The notes: a model not told the origin generated them from the letters alone. Counted from the stretch's first letter, positions 19,142 through 27,917 are shown. The stretch is DNA of 64,000 bases from Pyxidicoccus parkwaysis (GCF_017301735.1 NZ_CP071090.1:2842001-2906000), one strand, 5' to 3'. Numbers and translations: made by a program.

Positions 19142-19317
19142 GCCCACAGCCTGGGCATCCGGGCGTGGAGTTGCTTCCTCCGCTCGGGCTGCCCGCCCGG
19201 CGGCAGCGCATTAGTAGGGAGACGACAACGGGGAAGCTGGTGGCACGGGCTGACGCCTCGCGTTAGAGGCTTCCCGCTTGAACGTCTTTCGTCCAACCCA
19301 TAGAAGGCGCGCGACTC

Positions 19318-20247
19318 ATGGCCACTCCCGACCGGTTCCCTCTCCCCCAGGTGACTGAGACCACCCGCAAGCCGGAGTGGCTCAAGGTCCGTCTGCCACA
19401 CGGCGAGGGCTACGAACGGGTCAAGGCGATTGTAAAGCGGACGAAGCTGGCCACCGTGTGCGAGGAGGCCCGCTGCCCGAACATCGCCGAGTGCTGGGGC
19501 GGTGGCACGGCCACCGTCATGCTGATGGGCGAGGTCTGCACCCGCGCCTGCCGCTTCTGCCACGTGAAGGTGGGCGCGCCTCCGCCGCTGGACCCGATGG
19601 AGCCCATCCATCTGGCCCAGGCGGTGAAGGAGATGAACCTCGAGTACATCGTCGTCACGTCCGTGAATCGCGACGACCGGCCGGACGGTGGCGCCAGCCA
19701 CTTCGCGTCCGCCATCCGCGAGCTGCGCAGGGAGAGCCCGAAGACCATCGTCGAGGTGCTCATCCCCGACTTCAAGGGCGTGGAGAAGGACCTGACCACG
19801 GTGGCGGAGGCGAAGCCGCACGTCGTCGCCCACAACGTGGAGACGGTGGAGCGCCTCACGCCCACCGTGAGAGACCGCCGCGCCACCTACCGCCAGTCGT
19901 TGAAGGTGCTGGAGTACCTGAAGAACCGTCCCGAGGGCCTCTACACCAAGACGTCCGTCATGGTGGGCCTGGGCGAGACGGACGCGGAGCTGGAGCAGAC
20001 CTTCAAGGACCTGCGCAGCGTGGGCGTGGACGTGCTGACGCTGGGCCAGTACCTCCAGCCGTCGCAGTACCACCTGCGCGTGGAGCGCTTCGTCACGCCC
20101 GCGCAGTTCGAGGCGTACAAGTCGCTGGCCGAGTCGTACGGCTTCCTCTACGTGGCCTCGGGCCCGCTGGTGCGCAGCAGCTACCGCGCGGCCGAGTTCT
20201 TCATGAAGGGCCTCATGGAGCGCGAGCGCCTCGAGCGGCTCGGCTGA
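19318..20247 (+). CDS. lipA: Lipoyl synthase
   Basis: LipA inserts two sulfur atoms into octanoyl groups on E2 and GcvH proteins by radical-SAM chemistry. The 309-residue protein has both cluster sites: the auxiliary cluster CEEARCPNIAEC (Cys48, Cys53, Cys59) and the SAM cluster CTRACRFC (Cys74, Cys78, Cys81). The C-terminal RSSYRA motif, whose Ser ligates the auxiliary cluster, is also present. It sits just upstream of an E2 gene, the protein it modifies, and one gene away from lipB-like coding sequence. Confidence 0.98.
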   Translation: MATPDRFPLPQVTETTRKPEWLKVRLPHGEGYERVKAIVKRTKLATVCEEARCPNIAECWGGGTATVMLMGEVCTRACRFCHVKVGAPPPLDPMEPIHLAQAVKEMNLEYIVVTSVNRDDRPDGGASHFASAIRELRRESPKTIVEVLIPDFKGVEKDLTTVAEAKPHVVAHNVETVERLTPTVRDRRATYRQSLKVLEYLKNRPEGLYTKTSVMVGLGETDAELEQTFKDLRSVGVDVLTLGQYLQPSQYHLRVERFVTPAQFEAYKSLAESYGFLYVASGPLVRSSYRAAEFFMKGLMERERLERLG

Positions 20248-20326
20248 GCCGGGCATGGCCACCATGGGCGAGACCTTTCGATTCGTGGCTTGACGCACCC
20301 CCTGTTCCTCTCGGAAAGACGACCCC

Positions 20327-21610
20327 ATGGCGATCTTCGAATTCAAGCTCCCCGACCTCGGTGAAGGCGTGATGGAAGGCGAGCTGGTGAAGTGGCACGT
20401 GAAGGAAGGCGACGCCGTCAAGGAAGACCAGGTGCTCGCCGAGGTCATGACGGACAAGGCCACTGTCACCGTCCCCAGCCCCAAGGCGGGCCGCGTCGTG
20501 AAGACTCACGGCAAGGAAGGGGACATGGCGAAGGTGCACCAGCTCCTCGTCACCCTGGAGATTGAAGGCGCCGCGCCTGCTCAGGCTGCGGGTCACGGCG
20601 CGGCGGCTCCGGCTGCTACTCCGTCGGCGGCTCCTGCCACGGCCGCTGCCATGGCGACGGCTGCGGCTGGCAATGGTGCGGCGGCTGCGGCTCCGGCCAC
20701 GAAGGTGCTGGCCACGCCCGTCACCCGGCGCATGGCGCGCGAGCACGGCCTCGACCTGTCGACCATCGCCGGCTCGGGCCCGCAGGGGCGCGTGACGAAG
20801 GCGGACGTGAAGGCGGCGCTGGAGGGTGGCGCCCAGAAGAATGTCGTGGCGCCCGCCGCGCAGCAGACGCGTCCGGCCGCTCCGCCGGTGTCCGCTGGCC
20901 GCGCGGACGAGCGCGTTCCGCTGCGGGGCCTGCGCAAGAAGATCGCCGAGAAGATGGTGCGCTCGAAGTTCACGATGCCGCACTTCGCGTTCGTGGAGGA
21001 GGTGGATGCCACGGACCTCGTCGCCCTGCGCGCGCGGCTGAACAAGCAGCTCGCGTCGGCGGGTGAGAACATCAAGCTCAACTACCTGCCATTCATCATC
21101 AAGGCGACGATTGCCGCGCTGAAGAAGTTCCCGCACCTCAACGCCAACTTCGACGAGGCCACGCAAGAGCTGGTGGTGCGCGGCGAGTACAACATCGGCA
21201 TGGCGGTGGCGACGCCGGACGGCCTCACCGTGGCGGTGGTGAAGGACGCGGACCGCCTCACGCTGGCCGAGCTGGCGCAGGAGACGGCCCGCCTGGGCGT
21301 GGCCGCGCGCGAGCGGAAGCTGAAGATGGAGGAGCTGACCGGCGGCACCTTCACGATTACGTCGCTCGGTCAGAGTGGCGGCCTGTTCGCCACGCCCATC
21401 ATCAACCACCCCGAGGTGGGCATCATGGGCGTGCACAAGCTGAAGCAGCGCCCGGCGGTGAAGGACGGCCAGGTGGTGGTGCGCGACATGATGAACCTGT
21501 CGCTGTCGTGCGACCACCGCGTCATCGACGGCTCGGTGGCGGCGGACTTCGTGTACGAGGTCATCAAGTACCTGGAGAAGCCGGACCTGCTGTTCCTGGC
21601 CATGTCGTGA
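20327..21610 (+). CDS. 2-oxoacid dehydrogenase E2 (dihydrolipoyl acyltransferase)
   Basis: The 427-residue protein has a single lipoyl domain (1-78) with the modified Lys44 in MTDKATVTVPSP. An Ala/Pro-rich hinge, a peripheral subunit-binding domain (about 128-165, ATPVTRRMAREHGLDL) and a catalytic acyltransferase domain follow. The catalytic His397 and Asp401 are in the signature SLSCDHRVIDGS. Pyruvate and branched-chain complexes share this layout, so the acyl substrate cannot be fixed from sequence alone, though the short single-lipoyl form favours a branched-chain or Gram-positive-like pyruvate E2. No E1 gene lies in the window. Confidence 0.93.
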   Translation: MAIFEFKLPDLGEGVMEGELVKWHVKEGDAVKEDQVLAEVMTDKATVTVPSPKAGRVVKTHGKEGDMAKVHQLLVTLEIEGAAPAQAAGHGAAAPAATPSAAPATAAAMATAAAGNGAAAAAPATKVLATPVTRRMAREHGLDLSTIAGSGPQGRVTKADVKAALEGGAQKNVVAPAAQQTRPAAPPVSAGRADERVPLRGLRKKIAEKMVRSKFTMPHFAFVEEVDATDLVALRARLNKQLASAGENIKLNYLPFIIKATIAALKKFPHLNANFDEATQELVVRGEYNIGMAVATPDGLTVAVVKDADRLTLAELAQETARLGVAARERKLKMEELTGGTFTITSLGQSGGLFATPIINHPEVGIMGVHKLKQRPAVKDGQVVVRDMMNLSLSCDHRVIDGSVAADFVYEVIKYLEKPDLLFLAMS

Positions 21611-21628
21611 GGTGAGCAGTACGGCGGG

Positions 21629-21658
21629 CCCGCTCTCCACGCACGTGGATGGAGCGGG
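21629..21658 (+). terminator. Hairpin after the E2 gene
   Basis: CCCGCTC (21629-21635) pairs with GAGCGGG (21652-21658), with an inner CCAC/GTGG stem around a 4-base loop. It lies 19 bases after the E2 stop. There is no T-run, so termination is plausible but not certain. Confidence 0.45.
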
Positions 21659-21819
21659 CGCGCGTCACCCGAGGAGGCACGGCCGCCGGTGCCTCCTGAG
21701 TCCATGTTCGCAGGCGTGTGTGCCCGGCTGCCCTGGCACCTGGCCGGGCAGCGCTCGGAGCCGCCCATCATTCCGAGAGGTCGCGCGATGGTGCGCGGAG
21801 GCGGTTAGTCTCCGGGCGT

Positions 21820-23739
21820 ATGTCCGAGAATCCTCGCGACCTCATCCGTGCCGCGCAGTCCGCCGAGCTGCAAGGGGACGTGAAGCGCGCCGTGGACTGC
21901 CTCAAGCAGGCAGCGGAGCTGTACCAGAAGGCCGGCAATGCGCCGCGTGCGCTGCAGCTCCTGCGACATGCGCGCAAGCTGGACGGCAGCCGGGTGGACA
22001 TCGCCGAAGAGGTGAACCGGCTGGAGTGGAACCCGGAGACGCTGATTGCGCGCCCGAGTCCCGGAGATGACGAGGACTCACGGCTCGTGTCGGAGCTGGA
22101 CCGCTCGCTCGCGGAGGAGCCCCTGCCGGAGCTGGTCCGCAGGCAGCGGCTTCTCGAGGACGCACTGCGCGAGGCCAGCGCGCACGCGGGAGATGACGGG
22201 GACGCGCCGAGAGACAGCAAGGCGTGGGTCATCGACACCGAGGTCGCGGAGGACATGCAGCGGCTGGAAGCCCAGCTCGCGCGCGTGGCCGCGTCCGTGG
22301 ACGCTGAGGCGGTGGCACGCGCGGGTGGAGTGACAGGCTCGCCCGTGGAGTCCGTGCGGGCGACTGCGTCGGTCGACGTCGCGGAAGGGCGCAGTGCCGC
22401 GGCAACCTCTGCCGATGCATTTGAGCGGCGCGGTGCCGCGGCTGCCTTTGCAGACGCATCGGAGCGGCGCGGTGCTGCTGCCTCTGTTGATGTTGCGGAA
22501 GGGTACGGAGCAAGAGTCCCAGGTACCGGGACCGCGAGGACGCTCACGGCGCAAGGCTCTTTGAGTGCTGCGGAACCCTCGGGGGAACTCACGGCGCGAG
22601 GCCGCGTGAGCGATGCGGAAGCTTCGAGTGAGCTCGTGGCTGGCTCGGCCCCGAGCGCGCCCGCGTTTCCACGCGACAAGGACGACTGGCGTCCTGTTCG
22701 CGAAGGGGCTGCATCACTCGCGGAGCCGGCGAGCCCCGGGCTACGGGCCGCCCCTCTCCACGACGAGGCATCCAGGGAGCCGCGCTCGACTCCAGACGTC
22801 GAGGGCTCGGGCCTGGACGCGCCCATCCGGCGCAGACGCGAGAAGCGGCTCATCGAACGCGGCCCCACTCGCGCGGACGCGGCGCTGGATGCGTGGTGCT
22901 CCTTCTGCTGCCGTCCTCGATCCGAAGTCGGGGACCTGGTCGCGGGCCCCACGGGTTCGTTCATCTGCGCGGGCTGTCTGTCGGAATCGGTGGCCCTGCT
23001 CGGTGACGTCGCCTCTGCGCAGGCTCCCGTGCGCCAGCGTCCCGTGGAGCCGCCCGGTGCCTTCATGGAATTGGTGGGGCAGGCCGAGGCCCAGGCCCTG
23101 CTGGAGCGCGCCCTGCAAACCGGCGCGCGGTGTCTGCTCGCGGTCGGCCCCGAAGGCTGTGGCAAGTCGGTCTGGTTCCAACAGCTCCAACGTCAGGGCA
23201 GGGGAATGCTCTCCTCCCTCTCCGCGCTGGAGCAGTCCACCGCGCCGCAGCCGCTCCTCATCGAGGATGTGGACCGCATGCCCCCCGAGGCCCACGCGAG
23301 CCTCGCCGCGTTCCTCTCCCGTCACCCCCGTCACACGGTGGTGCTGAGCACCCGGGGGCTCTGCCCGGATGCGCGCGGTCCCGTGCTGCGCAATGACTCG
23401 GGCGCGCTGCCCGTGCCCACCACGGCCGCGCTCTCCACCGCCGTGCGAGGCACCGTGCCCGTGGGCCTGCTGGAGCACGTGCACGTCCTGCTCCCCCTGC
23501 ACGCGCCCACGCACGCCGAGCTCGTCGAGATTGCACGGAAGCGATTGGCCCTGCGCGAGCCGGCGGTCTCCCTCTCGGACGACGTGCTCGGTGCCTTCGC
23601 GGAAGAGGCTGTGCGCTCGCCGCGCGCCGGTCACGAACTGCAAGCGCTCCTCAACCGGGTGCCCGCCGGTCGTTGGAGCCTGGAGAACACGGCGAAGCCC
23701 CCGGCTCCGCGCAAGGGGCGGCGGAAGGGAGGCGCATGA
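21820..23739 (+). CDS. AAA-like ATPase with ClpX-type C4 zinc finger and TPR-like N-terminus
   Basis: The 639-residue protein has three parts. Residues 1-70 are helical and TPR-like (AELQGDVKRAVDCLKQAAELYQKAG). Residues 130-340 are a low-complexity Ala/Glu/Ser region with short internal repeats (ERRGAAA, SVDVAEG). Residues 355-390 are a ClpX-style zinc finger (Cys360, Cys363, Cys383, Cys386, with DLVAGPTGSFICAGC). An ATPase-like domain follows with a P-loop GPEGCGKS near 445 and a Walker-B-like LLIEDVDRM near 480. The ATPase resembles sigma-54-activator or ClpX-related AAA modules but lacks clear later motifs. The start of the next gene overlaps its stop, so the two are translationally coupled. 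The function is unknown. Confidence 0.75.
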   Translation: MSENPRDLIRAAQSAELQGDVKRAVDCLKQAAELYQKAGNAPRALQLLRHARKLDGSRVDIAEEVNRLEWNPETLIARPSPGDDEDSRLVSELDRSLAEEPLPELVRRQRLLEDALREASAHAGDDGDAPRDSKAWVIDTEVAEDMQRLEAQLARVAASVDAEAVARAGGVTGSPVESVRATASVDVAEGRSAAATSADAFERRGAAAAFADASERRGAAASVDVAEGYGARVPGTGTARTLTAQGSLSAAEPSGELTARGRVSDAEASSELVAGSAPSAPAFPRDKDDWRPVREGAASLAEPASPGLRAAPLHDEASREPRSTPDVEGSGLDAPIRRRREKRLIERGPTRADAALDAWCSFCCRPRSEVGDLVAGPTGSFICAGCLSESVALLGDVASAQAPVRQRPVEPPGAFMELVGQAEAQALLERALQTGARCLLAVGPEGCGKSVWFQQLQRQGRGMLSSLSALEQSTAPQPLLIEDVDRMPPEAHASLAAFLSRHPRHTVVLSTRGLCPDARGPVLRNDSGALPVPTTAALSTAVRGTVPVGLLEHVHVLLPLHAPTHAELVEIARKRLALREPAVSLSDDVLGAFAEEAVRSPRAGHELQALLNRVPAGRWSLENTAKPPAPRKGRRKGGA

Positions 23740-24818
23740 ACCGCATCACCGTCTACAGGCTTGGCCTTGTTGAATACGGCGACGGCCTGAACCTGATGCG
23801 CCTCTTCGCCGAGTCGCGCCGCCAGGGCCTGAGCGGCGACGTGCTGCTCCTCCTGGAGCATCCGCCGGTCCTCACCCTGGGCCGTGGCGCGAAGCGGGAG
23901 AACATCGTCGCCAACAACGAGCGCCTCGCCGCCGAAGGCGTGCACGTCTTCGAGACCAACCGCGGAGGCGACGTCACCTACCACGGGCCCGGGCAGCTCG
24001 TGGGCTACCCCATCTTCCTCCTCCCGCCCGAGCGCCATGACGTGCGCCGCTACGTGCGCGACGTGGAGCGCTCCATCATGCAGGTGCTCGCGAAGTGGGG
24101 CATCACCGCGGGCCCCATTCCCAAGTGGCCCGGCGTCTGGATTGGCGAGGAGGGCTCACCCGACGCGCGAAAGGTCGCCGCCATCGGTGTGCACCTGTCG
24201 CGCTGGCTCACCACGCATGGCTTCGCGCTCAACGTGAACACGCGCCTGGAGCATTTCCAGCTCATCGTCCCCTGCGGCATCCGCGAGGCGGGCGTGACAT
24301 CCATGCAGCGCGAGCTGGGCCAGTCCGTCGCCATGCCGGAAGTCGAGGACGCCATCGCCGACAGCTTCTGCGCCGTCTTCGACAGCGAGCGCGTCGAGGC
24401 GCCACCGCCCATGAGGACTGTCAGCATCGCCGTGATGCGAGGCCGGGGCGCGGAGGCCCAGGTGTTGCTCGTGCGCCGCAAGCCGGAGCGCGGTGGCTTC
24501 TGGCAGGTGCTCACCGGCCGCCTGGAGCCCGGTGAGACGCCCGCGCAGGCCGCGGTCCGCGAGCTGGAAGAGGAGACGAGGCTGCGCCTGACGCCGGTGG
24601 ACCTGCACTACCGCCACGCCTTCGCGCTCGGAGAAATCCTCCCGCCGAAGCTGGTGGAGGAGAACGCCTTCGCCGCCTTCTGCGCGCCCGACGCCGAGGT
24701 GCGCCTGGGCCCCGAGCACGATGCCTACGAATGGGTGGACGTCCCCACGGCGCTGGAGCGGCTGCCCTTCGACGGCCTGCGGGAGACGGTGAAGCGCGCG
24801 GTCGCGATTACAGCTTGA
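23736..24818 (+). CDS. lipB: Octanoyltransferase LipB fused to a Nudix hydrolase
   Basis: Residues 1-215 are LipB, which moves octanoate from acyl carrier protein to E2 lysines. It has GDVTYHGPGQLVGYP, the catalytic Lys146 in ARKVAAIGVHLSRW and Cys180 in VPCGIREAGVTS. Residues 225-360 are a Nudix domain whose box starts at Gly261 (GRLEPGETP...AVRELEEE). The box is near-canonical, with Arg in place of the usual last Gly. A typical LipB is about 210-230 residues, so this is a genuine two-domain protein in a single uninterrupted frame. It starts inside the stop codon of the AAA-like gene (ATGA). Its 3' end overlaps the convergent MBL gene by 11 bases. Confidence 0.93.
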   Translation: MNRITVYRLGLVEYGDGLNLMRLFAESRRQGLSGDVLLLLEHPPVLTLGRGAKRENIVANNERLAAEGVHVFETNRGGDVTYHGPGQLVGYPIFLLPPERHDVRRYVRDVERSIMQVLAKWGITAGPIPKWPGVWIGEEGSPDARKVAAIGVHLSRWLTTHGFALNVNTRLEHFQLIVPCGIREAGVTSMQRELGQSVAMPEVEDAIADSFCAVFDSERVEAPPPMRTVSIAVMRGRGAEAQVLLVRRKPERGGFWQVLTGRLEPGETPAQAAVRELEEETRLRLTPVDLHYRHAFALGEILPPKLVEENAFAAFCAPDAEVRLGPEHDAYEWVDVPTALERLPFDGLRETVKRAVAITA

Positions 24819-25638
24819 GGACCATCGACTCCTGGGCGGCAATCGCCTCGGGGCGGTGCTTGCGCACCTGGCGCAGCAGCTTGTCCATGGCCGCGTCGTC
24901 GCGCCCCGGGTCATGGTGGAAGAGCACCAGCGTCTTCACTTCGGCCTCATCCGCCGCATGCACCGCGGCCTGCCACGTGGAGTGCCCCCAGCCCGTGCGG
25001 GCCGGCCCGTGGCGGCCGTGGTACTCGTCATCCGTGTACATCGAGTCGTAGATGAGCAGGTCCGCGCCGCGAGCGAACTCGAACAGGGCCGGATCCAACG
25101 TGCTGCTGCCGTGCTCCACGTCCGTGGCGTACACCACCGAGCGGCCCTCGCAGTCCACCCGGTAGCCCAGGTTGCCGCCCGGGTGGTTCAGCTCCAGCAT
25201 GCTCACCTTCGCCGGGCCGACCTCCAGCGTCTCCGCCGGTGACAAGTCCTTGTAGGTGAGCTGCGCCCGGAACACGCCCTCCGCCGTCACCGGGAAGTAG
25301 GGCTGCACCATCTGCCCGCTCAGAATCTGCTTCACCGTCTGCCCGTTCCGGGGCGAGCCGTACACCGTGAAGGCATTCGCCGGGACGAAGATGGGGCCGA
25401 AGAAGGGCAGCCCCTGCAGGTGGTCGTAGTGGTAGTGCGAGATGAAGATGGAGGCGCGCACCGGCTTGCGCTCCGCCAGCAGCGAATCCCCCAGGGCCCG
25501 CGCTCCCGAGCCCAGGTCGAAGATGAGCAGCTCGTCTCCGCAGCGGACTTCCACGCACGGCGTGTTGCCGCCATAGCGCTTCGTCTGCGGGCCGGGCGCG
25601 GGGATGGATCCGCGCACGCCCCAGAAGCGCACCTCCAT
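24808..25638 (-). CDS. MBL-fold metal-dependent hydrolase
   Basis: The 276-residue product starts EVRFWGVRGSIPAPG after the Met and has the beta-lactamase-fold metal motif ISHYHYDHLQGLPFF, an ATDVEHG Asp ligand and LVLFHHDPGRDD. The RGSxP...YGGNTPC pattern is shared with phosphodiesterase-like MBL proteins of the cyclic-nucleotide/RNase-Z side of the superfamily. Substrate is unknown. ATG 25638 is used; the frame stays open to a TTG at 25740, which would add a basic 34-residue tail and overlap ribA. No ribosome site resolves the choice. Confidence 0.85.
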   Translation of the reverse strand: MEVRFWGVRGSIPAPGPQTKRYGGNTPCVEVRCGDELLIFDLGSGARALGDSLLAERKPVRASIFISHYHYDHLQGLPFFGPIFVPANAFTVYGSPRNGQTVKQILSGQMVQPYFPVTAEGVFRAQLTYKDLSPAETLEVGPAKVSMLELNHPGGNLGYRVDCEGRSVVYATDVEHGSSTLDPALFEFARGADLLIYDSMYTDDEYHGRHGPARTGWGHSTWQAAVHAADEAEVKTLVLFHHDPGRDDAAMDKLLRQVRKHRPEAIAAQESMVLKL

Positions 25639-25693
25639 GGGCACGCGGGATGACTTGCGCGCAACGGCGTTGCGCCGCCGCGCGGGCGGCTTC

Positions 25694-26368
25694 TCAGCCG
25701 GCTTGGGCTTCCGTGTCGTCGTCCTCGGCGAAGAGCTCAATCAGGTGCCCCGTACGCTCGCGCTTCGTCCTCAAATAGTCGACGTTATGCGGATTGTGCT
25801 CGGTACGGGAAGGGATTCGGCGACGGACGGGCACTCCCTCCTCCACCATGCCCGCAATCTTCAGCGGGTTGTTGGTGATGAGGTCCACCGAGCGGACGTC
25901 CAGGCTCCGGAGCATCTCCGCCGCGATGTCGTAGCTGCGCAGATCATCCGCGAAGCCCAGCTGCCTGTTGGCCTCGTAGGTATCCAGGCCCTTGGCCTGC
26001 AGGGCATACGCCTTGATCTTGTTCCCCAGGCCAATGCCCCGGCCCTCCTGGCGGAGGTACAGGACGACCCCCAGGCCTCCCTGGGTGATGAAGTCCAGCG
26101 CCCGGTCCAGCTGCTGCCGGCAGTCGCACTTGAGGCTGCCGAAGACTTCGCTCGTCAGGCACTCGGAGTGGATGCGCACCGGCACCCCCTCCATGCCCTT
26201 CACCTCTCCCACGACGAGGGCCACGTGCTCGCGGCCGTTGCGCTTGTCGCGGAAGACGATGGTCCTCAGGGTGCCGCGCGCCGTGGGGACGTCCGCCTCC
26301 GAGAACCGCTCCAGATGCTGCGTGGGCTTACGGGTCGGAAGGACCTGAGGTGAGCGAGTATCCGACAT
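25694..26368 (-). CDS. ribA: GTP cyclohydrolase II
   Basis: RibA opens GTP to the first riboflavin intermediate. The 224-residue protein has the zinc triad Cys70, Cys81, Cys83 in SECLTSEVFGSLKCDC, the RQEGRGIGLGNK loop with the catalytic Arg, and SVDLITNNPLKI for guanine recognition. It is the stand-alone form, without a fused RibB domain. The ATG at 26368 is preceded by GGAGA; an upstream in-frame extension is rejected for lack of similarity to the family. The gene is followed closely by the MBL hydrolase in the same direction. Confidence 0.97.
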   Translation of the reverse strand: MSDTRSPQVLPTRKPTQHLERFSEADVPTARGTLRTIVFRDKRNGREHVALVVGEVKGMEGVPVRIHSECLTSEVFGSLKCDCRQQLDRALDFITQGGLGVVLYLRQEGRGIGLGNKIKAYALQAKGLDTYEANRQLGFADDLRSYDIAAEMLRSLDVRSVDLITNNPLKIAGMVEEGVPVRRRIPSRTEHNPHNVDYLRTKRERTGHLIELFAEDDDTEAQAG

Positions 26369-26486
26369 TTCGAATCGTCTCCGGGTGCAGGGCCCTGTTT
26401 GGAGCCCCCACGGTCGCAAGTCAAGGCAGCCTCGACGCTTTTCCACTCTGTCGGCCCTTTAGATGCACCAGACGGTCATCCGTTAC

Positions 26487-27719
26487 TCAGGCCACCCAGG
26501 AGAGTGGAAGCAAATCCACGGGGTCCCCATGAGCCAGGCTTTTGGCCTCCTGGGGAAAATGCAGCAGATGCGTCGCCGCCGCCGCCGACCTCAGCACCCC
26601 TGAAGTCTGGGTGGCCAGGGGACGCGCCCACAGGCCGCCCTCCCTCCAGGCGGCCGTGACACGGACGAAATGGGCCAGCCCGGCGGGCTTGGACAGGCGG
26701 CCGTCCAGCCGCCCGGACACACGAGCGGGCTCCACGTCGGCGTGCCCGAGCAGCCGGCGCAGGGCGGGGCGGACGAACAGCTCGAAGGTCACCAGGGAGG
26801 AGGTGGGGTTGCCGGGCAGCCCGAAGAAGAGGGTGCCGCCGCGCCGGCCCACCACCAGCGGCTTGCCGGGCTTGATGGCTACGCGCCAGAAGTGCTGCTC
26901 CACGCCCAGGGCGGCCAGCACCTCTTTTACGTAGTCCTTCTCGCCCACGGACACGCCCGCGCTGGTGAGCACCACGTCGAAGCCGTCCACCCGCGACAGG
27001 GCCGCCTCCACCGAGTCGCGCGTGTCCCGGGCAATGCCCAGGAGCACCGGCAGGCCGCCCGCCCGCCGCACCGCCAGTGCGAGCGACGGGGCGTTGGTAT
27101 CCACGATGCGGCCCTGGGGCGGCTCGTCGGCGCGGCAGAGCTCGTCGCCGGTGGAGAGGATGGCCACCCGGGGCGCGCGCGGCACCGGTGCGGACAGCCG
27201 CCCCTGGGCCCAGAGCAGCCCCAGCTCAGGGATGCCCAGCGGCGTGCCCCGGGGCAGCAGCACCTGGCCCTCCCGGGCGTCCTCACCTCGGGGGCGCACG
27301 AAGCCGCCGGGCTCCACGGCCTCCAGGATGTCCACCTGATCAGCCCCACCGTCGGGCACCGGGCGGGTGCGCTCGCGCATCACCACCGCGTCGGCGCCCG
27401 GGGGCAGGGGAGCTCCCGTCATGATTCGCGCGCACGTGCCGCGCTCCACCTCCCGCTTCGGCGTGGCGCCGGCGTAGAGGGTCTCTCCCACCGTGAGCCG
27501 CACCGGCAGCGGCCCCGCCAGGTCCGCGCTGCGCACCGCATAGCCGTCCATGGCCGAGTTGTCCCAGGGGGGCAGGGTGCGCTGTGCCGTCACGTCGTCG
27601 GCCAGGGTGCGGCCGAGGGCGTCTTCCAGGGGCACCCACTCGGCGGGCAGCGGGGTGGCCAGGGCCAGGACACGGGCGCGAGCCTCCTCGACCGGCAGCA
27701 ATGTGGCGGCGTCGTTCAT
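26487..27719 (-). CDS. moeA: Molybdopterin molybdenumtransferase MoeA
   Basis: MoeA inserts molybdate into adenylated molybdopterin. The 410-residue length fits. Family motifs are seen in order: LPPWDNSAMDGYAVR, RIMTGAPLPPGADAVVMRE, the MoCF-binding block VAILSTGDEL, TSAGVSVGEKDYVKEVL and GGTLFFGLPGNPTSSLVTFELFV (cut here to its core FGLPGNPTSS). The C-terminal beta domain follows. ATG 27719 is chosen because upstream sequence is unlike MoeA. It lies 24 kb from moaA, so the pathway genes are scattered. Confidence 0.96.
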   Translation of the reverse strand: MNDAATLLPVEEARARVLALATPLPAEWVPLEDALGRTLADDVTAQRTLPPWDNSAMDGYAVRSADLAGPLPVRLTVGETLYAGATPKREVERGTCARIMTGAPLPPGADAVVMRERTRPVPDGGADQVDILEAVEPGGFVRPRGEDAREGQVLLPRGTPLGIPELGLLWAQGRLSAPVPRAPRVAILSTGDELCRADEPPQGRIVDTNAPSLALAVRRAGGLPVLLGIARDTRDSVEAALSRVDGFDVVLTSAGVSVGEKDYVKEVLAALGVEQHFWRVAIKPGKPLVVGRRGGTLFFGLPGNPTSSLVTFELFVRPALRRLLGHADVEPARVSGRLDGRLSKPAGLAHFVRVTAAWREGGLWARPLATQTSGVLRSAAAATHLLHFPQEAKSLAHGDPVDLLPLSWVA

Positions 27720-27799
27720 GCCCGGCTTATAGCCATGTGCGGGGCCCCTGGCTTGGACCCGCGACTCGGACAAAGTCCGTGAGAAAATCAAGTGTTAGT

Positions 27800-27828
27800 T
27801 TGACAGCCCCACTGATCACCATTACAAG
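27800..27828 (+). promoter_or_regulatory. Sigma-70-type promoter
   Basis: A perfect -35 box TTGACA (27800-27805) is followed 17 bases later by TACAAG (27823-27828), a four-of-six -10 match. It lies in the divergent region between moeA and the Lys/Ala-rich gene and points toward the latter, 90 bases upstream of its ATG. Confidence 0.6.
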
Positions 27829-27917
27829 CAATCGTGATTCGCGAGGCTTGCCTGCCCCCCTGGGTTGGCCCGCCAACCCGTTGAAAGGACACGGGAACTC
27901 TCAAGGAGACTGCGTCG

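Noticed and set aside
16809..19211. 800-residue open frame on the minus strand across lpdA and DUF72
   Set aside because: It crosses two well-supported genes, has biased composition and no motif; a GC-codon shadow.
25638..25740. 34-residue basic N-terminal extension of the MBL hydrolase
   Set aside because: It would begin at TTG inside ribA, has no ribosome site and no family similarity, so the ATG at 25638 is preferred, though not proven.
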